This document shows positions 57,601 through 64,000 of a DNA stretch of 64,000 nucleotides, piece after piece; position 1 is the first letter of the stretch, and the number at the start of each line of letters is the position of its first letter. The notes below the pieces were generated by a model, which saw nothing but the letters and a program-made list of their open reading frames with translations, had not been told where the DNA came from and searched no databases. The stretch comes from Psychroserpens algicola (lineage in GTDB: Bacteria; Bacteroidota; Bacteroidia; Flavobacteriales; Flavobacteriaceae). Made by a program: the position numbers and the translations under genes. The stretch spans positions 620,001 through 684,000 of the forward strand of contig NZ_JACNMJ010000001.1 of assembly GCF_014526325.1 (NCBI RefSeq), in the 5' to 3' direction.

Positions 57601-57884
57601 ACGAACAATCCAGTGCTCAAATCATTCAAAGCTTTTACAGATATATCAAAAAAGGATTACCAAAAGATGAAGCCTTACAAAAGGCAAAGTTAGATTATAT
57701 CACAACCGCAAAAGGAAGAACTACAGCTCCGCAGTATTGGGCTGGATTGGTTCTCATTGGAGACACGTCACCAATTGCTTTAAAAAGCACTCCAAATCTG
57801 GCCTTTTGGTTAAGTATCATTACTGTATTTCTAATATTAATTATGGTAATTTTTAAGAAAAAATTCAAAAAAACTAACTCATGA
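54645..57884 (+). CDS. Exported TPR-CHAT protease-like protein 1
   Basis: 1,079 residues. A signal peptide (about 1-21, LTASLASAQ) is followed by TPR repeats (about 30-500), a linker helix region, and a C-terminal CHAT domain (about 770-1040). The cysteine-protease dyad is intact: His901 in IIHIGTHAESN and Cys950 in ILTACETGKPTYQ, with LTSLWKIDEQSSA after it. A transmembrane segment (about 1053-1072) ends in a Lys-rich tail (KKKFKKTNS). Topology from the signal and basic tail puts the TPR and CHAT parts outside the inner membrane. CHAT domains are caspase-like; substrate unknown. Next gene 32 bp away. Confidence 0.88.
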   Translation: MESFKKSLIALCFLTASLASAQYANSESLKQLDKLISEKKHNEAKRYLKESIDIFKAKKDYYLLTDYIYYTGKINLQLYDKKRANTSVQDYVESLTSATDSAKVLRQIKLELATYYELLGETQKAYNSNLEALQITKNWNEATPEHLGLIENNLCVLLTRKGDIANAIKHGNNALKHYESYPKTNKTNLYVLYSTMGGSMWYEAKIDSALYFYQKAEKTLKLMEPNPTNSFYRPAILNNNISAIYSTQGNLEKALDAMKFTVNNLNQYIASDVADSKKENGYEFLFMSIENFAGIYKDIGNLEKAKELLEYSYNAKKKHFDSESPELYKAKILLGQIHLALKDYNQAKTFLDDGLSHIERTESGNNFWAADGHSYKARLHEELGDISLAKQHYENAENLYQAALQGAYDNIYLDFIINASHFYAKNDDEEKALAMAQKAYEYIKENQGSTTAFEIQQALNLGEIHYELGNYNAALNNAETTEELLKKMLPTQTNPLDSTKIILYKPQTILLKSRSEYKLNGKNNSIADLKMQFKTLKEAISIVEKQKTYLGDDTSVSLLIERNSDLFEFTKQLALDLYKTTKDKAYLLEVISMHESILYNKIRAQLNSRTSMTYANIPSNILEQEKIIKNAIQESLGKSDNLEAYIKANSQWKTHLETLKKDYPKYYNLRFASIAKSLKDIETKLPENTTIVRYIYVDEELYANLISKSGIEIFKLHPEGLNSKITSLQDENALFQNSFNLSYELYQQLWKPFEQYIKTKKVVIIPDRDLFNLNFEMLTNKELSDPKELATQSLLSQYTISYNYSLFLIDNGSHSVSYNNNFVAFVPEFNDQMKSDYLLSIKDSLNIDKTYLTLLPQPFTKDLANLSTRLFKGTSFLNENSTEHIFKNSAKEHKIIHIGTHAESNNISPELSRLVFAKSMDSTNTDDNYLYTYEIYNTNLSSNLAILTACETGKPTYQAGEGMISLAHAFNYAGSESMLTSLWKIDEQSSAQIIQSFYRYIKKGLPKDEALQKAKLDYITTAKGRTTAPQYWAGLVLIGDTSPIALKSTPNLAFWLSIITVFLILIMVIFKKKFKKTNS

Positions 57885-57916
57885 CAACCTCATAATTTTT
57901 TTTATCTCAATTAAAG

Positions 57917-60900
57917 ATGAAATCGTATAACATTAAAGGAAATAGGAATCGAAAATGTAATGGGTATCCACTACTTATCATGATTATTTTGGTCCTTATC
58001 TGTCCATTTTTATCCTATTCGCAATCTGAGAGCGATTATTCAAAAGAACGTATTCAACATTTAATTGATAATGACTCATTAGATCAAGCCGAAACGGAAC
58101 TTCGTATCCAGAACGACTATTTCACGTCCATAAAACAATATGATTCCTTATCAAACTTAGTTTATTTTCATGGGAAAATTGCCCTTCTAAAAGATGATCC
58201 TGATTTTTTATCAAAAAGTGAAAGTGCTCTTGAGCAATTAAAACGTATGACGAATAACCCAGAAGCGCTATACAATGCTTATTCTGATATGGCATCGCTC
58301 ACTGTCGAAAACGGAATGAATCAAAAATCGTATGATTACAATGCCTTAGGTTTTATTGAAGCTGAAAAAACAAGTCAGGATCGATTGAATAAAATGTCGA
58401 AACGAGCTTATGGAATGTCAAGTACGTCTTATTTTATGAGACAATATGATGCTGTTAAAAAGCATGGTAAACAAGCCTTCAAAATAAACCAGCAAAACCC
58501 TAATGCAAGTGCTGTAAATATCTACAATGCTTGTAATATTGTTGGTGTAATGATGCAAAGTGAGAACAAACTAGACAGTGCGCTCTATTACTATGAAAAA
58601 GGCGTAAAAGCTCTGAAAAAAGCAGATGGTAACGATATAAATGAGCGCTATTATTATCCAGCCATACTTTCAGGAAACATGGCGATTATATACATGAATC
58701 AAGGGAAGTTTAATCAATCCTTAAAACTCCAGCAAGACGCGATTAGGAACTATAAAATTACTATCGATTCGTCACAAAACAACCCAAGATTAAGCAATAT
58801 TAAATACAATTATCTGTCTACCATAAACGATATGGGGAGCAATTATGTAAAGTTAGGTCAAATTGAACGTGCGCAGCAACTCTTTGAATATAATTACAAC
58901 AAAGCTAAAGTCTATTTTCCTGAGAATAGCATTCAGCAAATTGTATATATTAATCAATACGCACAAGCCAAATGGGTCATAAATGATCGTGAAGCCGCCT
59001 TACAACTCATCAATGAAGCAGAGGCTAAATTTAAAAATGTATCAGAAAACTATGCTGGTTACATGACCTTTTCCATGGCAGCAAAAGCGAATATTCTTGA
59101 AAACTTTAACCGCATCGAAGAGGCTTATGAGGCTTATAAATATAGTGACGAGCTTTATGACATTGTCAATCCAGGAAATTATAGCCATGACCGACTTACA
59201 ACACTTCGTGAAGCGACCTTATTTTACTCAAGAAATGGATATACAAATGAAGCCAATAACAATGCGAATCGAATTTTAAATATCATAAAAGAATCGGTTG
59301 AAGAAGATGATCTCGAAATGATAAAGACTTATAATTTTATGTCTGAAATTCAATTTAACCTTAGAAACTACGAAACATGCCTAAGTTGGTCTGACAAAGC
59401 TATCGCTGTTATTGAGAAAAATGAAGCCCTAAAAAGTGCTGATTCGGTATTTTGGAAAGGGCTGAAAATTCCGTCCACTCTCTATAAAAACAAAGCCAAA
59501 TACGAGCTTATTGATACCACTAATGTTGCTGCACTTAGCAAGATACACCAAACTCTAAAAAAGCTTATTGATATTCACAATGTGAATACTGCAAAATATG
59601 CTTCAGATGGTGATAAAAGTCACTATTTAGAAAACACCAAACCACTCTTTAAGTTTTCAATGAAAATTGGACTCAAGCTTTATCAGTTGACTAACGATCC
59701 TATCTATTTAGATTATGTCATTTCAATTCACGAATCGACCATTTACAATCGTATTCGCTCTAAAATCGGACTAAGAGATGATATGAAATTTAAGAATGTT
59801 CCGAAGGCAATTCTGGAAAAAGAAACTGCAATAAAAGATAGCTTGGCAACCTTAAGATCGCAAATCGATATTGGTGATGAGACCATTCAGAAATTCATGG
59901 CTAAAAATGAAGAATGGTACCACTTTTTGGAAAATTTAAAACAAAAGCACCCAAAGTATTACCATATGCGTTATGAGATGGTAAAACAATCCTTAGGAAC
60001 GGTTCGGGAGAACATCCCATCGAACACAACAGTCGTTCGCTATTTTTTTACAGGTGATGAACTTTATGCCTTTGTAGCCAACGCTAACACCAATACACTG
60101 TATCAATTGGATACCACAAATTTGACCAATCAAATTGAGTTGATTTCTACAACCATGTATGATTTGGAAGATGAGCACATGTTTAGAACACTACATCAAT
60201 TATATAAACAACTCTGGCAACCACTCGAAAAGTCTATCACAACAACAAAGGTTATAGTTATTCCTGATCGCGAACTGTTTAATCTGAGTTTTGAAACCTT
60301 AACGACACAACCCATTAATCATTTAAAAACCTTAGCAGATTCAAGTTTACTTTCAAAACATATTATGTCTTATAATTATAGTTTGTATTTATTAGACAAA
60401 AACAAAACAATAGGCCAATATGACGACGATTTCATTGCATTTGCTCCTGGCTTTAACAAAATGATGAAAGAGCAATACAGAATCAATATCACTGATTCTT
60501 TATCTGTAGACAAAACCTATCTCACACTTTTACCACAGCCATTTACTGAAGACCTGGTCATTGAATATTCACGATTGTTTAATGGTCATTCTTTCATTAA
60601 TGAAAAGGCCTCCAAACAAGTGTTTACAAAAGAAGCCAAAGAACACAAAATCATTCATATTGGCACACATGCCGAATCTAATAATAATGCGCCAGAGCTG
60701 TCTCGATTGATATTTGCAAAGACTATAAATGACACTATTATTTCAGAAGATAATTCGCTATACACTTACGAAATTTACAATCAAAACCTAGCTTCAAATC
60801 TGGCTATATTAACAGCTTGCGAAACGGGTAAACCTACTTACCAAGCAGGTGAAGGTATGATTTCATTAGCGCATGCGTTTAATTATGCTGGTAGCGAAAG

Positions 60901-61201
60901 TATCCTAACAAGCCTATGGAAGATCGATGAACAATCTAGTGCCCAAATCATAGAGTACTTTTACGGTTATCTTAAAGAGGGCTTACCAAAAGATGAAGCA
61001 CTTCAAAAAGCAAAGTTAGAGTATATTACAAATGCTAATGGAAGAACTATGGCTCCGCAATATTGGGCCGGATTAGTATTAATTGGAGATACGAATCCCA
61101 TTGAACTTAACAACTCTTCAAACCTCGTGTTTTGGTTAGGTATTGCAGTTATAATTCTAATTTTAATTGCAGTTATTATGCGTAAAAAACGTAAGGCATA
61201 A
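57917..61201 (+). CDS. Exported TPR-CHAT protease-like protein 2
   Basis: 1,094 residues, a diverged paralogue of the preceding gene with the same plan: N-terminal export signal (about 18-36, ending SYSQ), TPR repeats (about 45-520), CHAT domain (about 790-1055) and a C-terminal transmembrane helix (about 1069-1088) with a basic KKRKA tail. The dyad is His918 (HIGTHAESNNNAP) and Cys968 (ILTACETGKPTYQ). Regions such as YNYSLYLLD and VIVIPDRELFNLSFETL match the first protein in position. Two active-looking copies suggest division of labour or hetero-oligomers; neither shows decay. Confidence 0.88.
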   Translation: MKSYNIKGNRNRKCNGYPLLIMIILVLICPFLSYSQSESDYSKERIQHLIDNDSLDQAETELRIQNDYFTSIKQYDSLSNLVYFHGKIALLKDDPDFLSKSESALEQLKRMTNNPEALYNAYSDMASLTVENGMNQKSYDYNALGFIEAEKTSQDRLNKMSKRAYGMSSTSYFMRQYDAVKKHGKQAFKINQQNPNASAVNIYNACNIVGVMMQSENKLDSALYYYEKGVKALKKADGNDINERYYYPAILSGNMAIIYMNQGKFNQSLKLQQDAIRNYKITIDSSQNNPRLSNIKYNYLSTINDMGSNYVKLGQIERAQQLFEYNYNKAKVYFPENSIQQIVYINQYAQAKWVINDREAALQLINEAEAKFKNVSENYAGYMTFSMAAKANILENFNRIEEAYEAYKYSDELYDIVNPGNYSHDRLTTLREATLFYSRNGYTNEANNNANRILNIIKESVEEDDLEMIKTYNFMSEIQFNLRNYETCLSWSDKAIAVIEKNEALKSADSVFWKGLKIPSTLYKNKAKYELIDTTNVAALSKIHQTLKKLIDIHNVNTAKYASDGDKSHYLENTKPLFKFSMKIGLKLYQLTNDPIYLDYVISIHESTIYNRIRSKIGLRDDMKFKNVPKAILEKETAIKDSLATLRSQIDIGDETIQKFMAKNEEWYHFLENLKQKHPKYYHMRYEMVKQSLGTVRENIPSNTTVVRYFFTGDELYAFVANANTNTLYQLDTTNLTNQIELISTTMYDLEDEHMFRTLHQLYKQLWQPLEKSITTTKVIVIPDRELFNLSFETLTTQPINHLKTLADSSLLSKHIMSYNYSLYLLDKNKTIGQYDDDFIAFAPGFNKMMKEQYRINITDSLSVDKTYLTLLPQPFTEDLVIEYSRLFNGHSFINEKASKQVFTKEAKEHKIIHIGTHAESNNNAPELSRLIFAKTINDTIISEDNSLYTYEIYNQNLASNLAILTACETGKPTYQAGEGMISLAHAFNYAGSESILTSLWKIDEQSSAQIIEYFYGYLKEGLPKDEALQKAKLEYITNANGRTMAPQYWAGLVLIGDTNPIELNNSSNLVFWLGIAVIILILIAVIMRKKRKA

Positions 61202-61202
61202 A

Positions 61203-61232
61203 AAAGAGTTTCCATATTACTGAAAACTCTTT
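61203..61232 (+). terminator. Possible terminator of the CHAT operon
   Basis: A 9-bp stem (AAAGAGTTT/AAACTCTTT) right after the second CHAT gene stop; only a short T run follows. Confidence 0.55.
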
Positions 61233-61325
61233 ACTTAAATAATAAACCCTAAAAATAATTCCCCTATGAATAGCATTAAGTTTATTAATTAGACATCGCA
61301 ATTCTCATAAAATGTGAGCATGAAA

Positions 61326-61354
61326 AAGTCATCAACACGATGTATTGATGACTT
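61326..61354 (-). terminator. Terminator of the T9SS-sorted protein gene
   Basis: A 10-bp stem (AAGTCATCAA and its complement), 9-base loop, followed on the minus strand by a T run; 21 bp after the stop at 61375. Confidence 0.75.
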
Positions 61355-61374
61355 GCATTATTAATTACTCTTGT

Positions 61375-63255
61375 TTAATTGGATATCATCACTCTCTTAA
61401 TAACGATTTGATTTGTTGATTTATCATTAATGTTTAAAAAGTAAAGACCAGATGTTAATTGACGAATATCTATCATCGTTCTGGTAGATGTAAAGTCTCC
61501 CTTATTTACAATTTGTCCCAATTGATTAATTAAGTGCCAATCTCCGTTAATTAATGTTTCAGATTTGATATTTAAAACATCTTTTGCTGGATTTGGATAC
61601 ACACTTAAAATTTCCGCAATAGTAAGTTCATCAACATCTAATGTGGCATCAGGACCTAATAAATAAATTGAACCATCTTTAACTTCTACTGAAAAAATCA
61701 CAAAATTACCACCATAATCGGCTTCGATAGTCTCTGGAATATCAGTTACTGTAAGTGAAGATGAAGTCACTATTTCAAAAATTGCATCACTAGACGGCAA
61801 ATAACCTAAAACAACATTAAAATCACCACTGATGTCAGCATTATTTTGAACCACAAGTCGGTCATATTCGGTGCCAACGGTTGGTCCATCTATTTCAATA
61901 TTAAAAGTTGTATTTGTTCCTGTGGTAAGATTACCTGCAATGGTTAAAACACCTGGTGAACTTCCTGGAGATATTTCAGAATTTAATTCAAAACCAGAAG
62001 GAAATCGAATGGTTCCACTTCCACCAAAATTAGAAAATTGACCTTCAGTAAACGCTTCTTCTATGACTAAGGTTCCTTCATCACTAATAATATCTGAACC
62101 ATTATACAAATCTGTCAAGTTTATAGTTGAAATTCCTGAACCTGCTGTTTTTTTAATTCCTCCAATACCTTGAATTTGAAAGGAATGATTTGTTCCGCTA
62201 TCATAACCAATAGTAATATTATCGGCATTAATATTATAATTAACCAAATTAAAAATTCTAATTCTTCCATTATTAATATTTAAATCTCCTTGATTATGTT
62301 CAATATCTGTTTCAAAAGCCCAGATTTCAAAATCATCTTCTATTTCTTTTAAACCAGGACCATCTATAATTAAACTTCCGTAATTAATTAAAAGCGATTG
62401 AACATTGACATCTTGTTTTGAAATTTCACCAGCATTCCAAATAATTGTACCTCCAACATTATTATTAATTAATGAATACATCGACAAGTTTCCATTAATG
62501 ACAAGCGTATTATTTCTTCCAACGATAATCTCTTTAGCACTTGTAGTACCTGCGCCATCTGTATACGCTATATCACCTACACCAGGTTGGTTAAAATACA
62601 CAATGTCGTCTGCGGTTGGGAGACCATTTGGGTCCCAATTGGCAGGATTGTTCCACAGGCCGTCTCCGCCTTCACCATCCCAGGCTATCGCAGAGGCATA
62701 ATTTATATCGGTTACTGTATAGTAGATTCCATCAGACTCGCACTCAACACCAAAAGTAACTTCAATACCAGAGGTTTGATTTTCAGGAACAAAAAGAGTT
62801 GTTGCTGTACCACATGAACCTTGAGCTCCTTCAATAATTTGAAAAGAATCTCCAATTTGAGGCCCAAATCCAGGCATATAAACTACCATAGAACCGTTAA
62901 AAAAGTAATTTCCCTCACAACTTATTTGTGTGAAAATATCAACTTCATTGACATATAATTCTACTGAACTTGTTACATCAACAATAAAGTCACCTAATAA
63001 CACAATATCGCTTTGGGTAAATAGGGACGATCCATTTCTAAGCTCAAGAGTTCCATAAGGTTCAAACGTAAAGCCTTCGTAGTAAACAAAACCATTATCA
63101 ATTAAAATATCATCACCATACTGAGGCACATCAAAATAAGACCAGTTAAAGGGGTCACTCCAACTATAACCATCTCCTTCTCCAGTAAATTCGTTTTGAG
63201 CTAAAGCACTCATTGAGACACAAAGAAGTGTCATAAAAAATAAAATTCGTTTCAT
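61375..63255 (-). CDS. T9SS-sorted secreted protein with beta-helix-like repeats
   Basis: 626 residues from the ATG at 63255 (MKRILFFMTLLCVSMSALAQ); an ATG at 63267 would add four residues. Repeated segments with WDGEGGDGLWNNPANWDPNG and GDGYSWSDPFNWSYFDVPQY resemble the 'G-x-x-W' repeats of secreted polysaccharide- or protein-binding proteins. A type A T9SS sorting domain forms the last ~80 residues (from ILSVYPNPAKDVL, ending KRVMISN). No enzyme motif was seen. It is terminated by its own hairpin. Confidence 0.85.
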   Translation of the reverse strand: MKRILFFMTLLCVSMSALAQNEFTGEGDGYSWSDPFNWSYFDVPQYGDDILIDNGFVYYEGFTFEPYGTLELRNGSSLFTQSDIVLLGDFIVDVTSSVELYVNEVDIFTQISCEGNYFFNGSMVVYMPGFGPQIGDSFQIIEGAQGSCGTATTLFVPENQTSGIEVTFGVECESDGIYYTVTDINYASAIAWDGEGGDGLWNNPANWDPNGLPTADDIVYFNQPGVGDIAYTDGAGTTSAKEIIVGRNNTLVINGNLSMYSLINNNVGGTIIWNAGEISKQDVNVQSLLINYGSLIIDGPGLKEIEDDFEIWAFETDIEHNQGDLNINNGRIRIFNLVNYNINADNITIGYDSGTNHSFQIQGIGGIKKTAGSGISTINLTDLYNGSDIISDEGTLVIEEAFTEGQFSNFGGSGTIRFPSGFELNSEISPGSSPGVLTIAGNLTTGTNTTFNIEIDGPTVGTEYDRLVVQNNADISGDFNVVLGYLPSSDAIFEIVTSSSLTVTDIPETIEADYGGNFVIFSVEVKDGSIYLLGPDATLDVDELTIAEILSVYPNPAKDVLNIKSETLINGDWHLINQLGQIVNKGDFTSTRTMIDIRQLTSGLYFLNINDKSTNQIVIKRVMISN

Positions 63256-63376
63256 AATTAATAGCATTTATATGTTTATATATGGATACATCGAAACACT
63301 ATTTAAATGTGAGCACAAAAAACCAACCTAAATTTTTTACATTTAATTAAGACAAACTTTTTATATTGCAGTAATC

Positions 63377-64000
63377 ATGAAATTCAAACTTCTTTTTATT
63401 CTTGTCTATAGCTTATTGATTTCTTGTAATCAAGAAAACAAGCAGCAACCTATTGATGCCTTTGATACTGAAAACTTAAACTATGCCAACAAAGTTTTAT
63501 TAGAAAGTGTCATGGAAGACGCGTTCACTCCTCCTGTTGCCAGTAGAATTTACGCCTATGCACATCTTGCACATTATATTACATTACAAAGTGTTGAAAA
63601 CGACAGTTTATCTGAAATAACCTCTAAAATAAATGGTTTAGATCAGTTTACCATCCCTGAAACTTCAAATATAGATGCTAAACTTTCGGCCTTATTAGCT
63701 TTTTCTAGAATTGGAAAAAAACTGATTTACTCCGAGCAATATTTTGATGAATTAACAAATACCTTAAAAGCCAAAGCAAAAGAGAAAGGGCTTTCAGAAG
63801 CACATATTAATCGTTCAGAAGATTATGCAGTGTATATTACAAAACAACTTAGTGATTGGATTGATAAAGATATGTATATCGAAACCAGAACATATCCGCG
63901 TTTTACCAGTACCAAAAAACCTGAAAATTGGAGAGAAACGCCTCCAGATTATACCAGTGCCTTAGAGCCTTATTGGGACAACATTAGAACACTCGTTATA
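63377..64000 (+). CDS. Lipoprotein resembling vanadium haloperoxidase/PAP2 proteins, 3' end beyond the window
   Basis: ATG at 63377; the frame is open for 208 codons to the window edge. The lipoprotein signal is MKFKLLFILVYSLLISC with the lipid Cys at 17. The following helical region (ANKVLLESVMEDAFTPPVAS, RIYAYAHLAHYITLQ) and the segment RTYPRFTSTKKPENWRETPP match N-terminal parts of bacterial vanadium-dependent haloperoxidase or PAP2-type phosphatases, whose active-site residues lie further on and outside the window. The assignment is therefore provisional. Confidence 0.68.
   Translation, partial: MKFKLLFILVYSLLISCNQENKQQPIDAFDTENLNYANKVLLESVMEDAFTPPVASRIYAYAHLAHYITLQSVENDSLSEITSKINGLDQFTIPETSNIDAKLSALLAFSRIGKKLIYSEQYFDELTNTLKAKAKEKGLSEAHINRSEDYAVYITKQLSDWIDKDMYIETRTYPRFTSTKKPENWRETPPDYTSALEPYWDNIRTLVI

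Overview
The window looks like chromosome from a marine-type member of the Flavobacteriaceae (Bacteroidota). The DNA is AT-rich. Several secreted proteins end in type IX secretion (T9SS) sorting domains. Many genes have no obvious Shine-Dalgarno sequence, and many are preceded by the Bacteroidetes -7 promoter box TAnnTTTG. The gene families (TonB receptor/recO/PorZ-like cluster, SDR-type threonine dehydrogenase, 110-residue SSB, ECF sigma with a TPR protein) are flavobacterial in character. I cannot name the genus. No rRNA, tRNA or CRISPR array was seen.

Layout. Bases 1-4,066 hold the 3' part of a giant T9SS-sorted adhesin-like gene. On the minus strand, 4.1-9.6 kb is a compact operon (PorZ-like propeller protein, recO, TonB receptor), followed by gdhA. 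From 11.3 to 24.8 kb is housekeeping sequence: trans-sulfuration enzyme, CPA1 antiporter, ArsC-like protein, EamA exporter, yicC-gmk-nadD, a tight minus-strand trio (S66 peptidase, HEAT protein, YraN), metG and a META-domain lipoprotein. From 25 to 31.4 kb is an accessory stretch. It has a T9SS protein, a phosphodiesterase-TPR-sulfotransferase fusion preceded by an overlapping 48-residue gene, a small Cys/Lys-rich gene broken at an A13 tract, and an AraC regulator followed by two equally spaced copies of a promoter module. ppc, an MG2/TonB-plug protein, a T9SS-sorted metalloprotease and ssb follow.

From 38,725 to 42,460 lies a complete 3.7-kb IS1595-family element. It has 25-bp imperfect inverted repeats and a perfect 8-bp target duplication (TATTTAAA), and carries a DDE transposase plus seven small cargo genes. 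The transposase promoter contains a perfect 12-bp inverted repeat whose arms hold the inner TACACTA motif of the element ends, which suggests self-regulation. From 42.5 to 53.2 kb are lipoproteins, a zinc-ribbon protein, a CBS protein, an M13 peptidase, a threonine dehydrogenase and a transglutaminase pair.

From 53.3 to 61.2 kb is the most system-like locus. An ECF sigma factor, a membrane-anchored TPR protein in the anti-sigma position and two tandem TPR-CHAT protease paralogues lie in one direction with gaps of 4, 4 and 32 bp. Both CHAT proteins have an N-terminal export signal, an intact His/Cys dyad and a C-terminal membrane anchor with a basic tail, which points to an envelope protease pair under dedicated sigma control. 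The window closes with another T9SS-sorted protein and the 5' part of a lipoprotein resembling vanadium haloperoxidase/PAP2 proteins.
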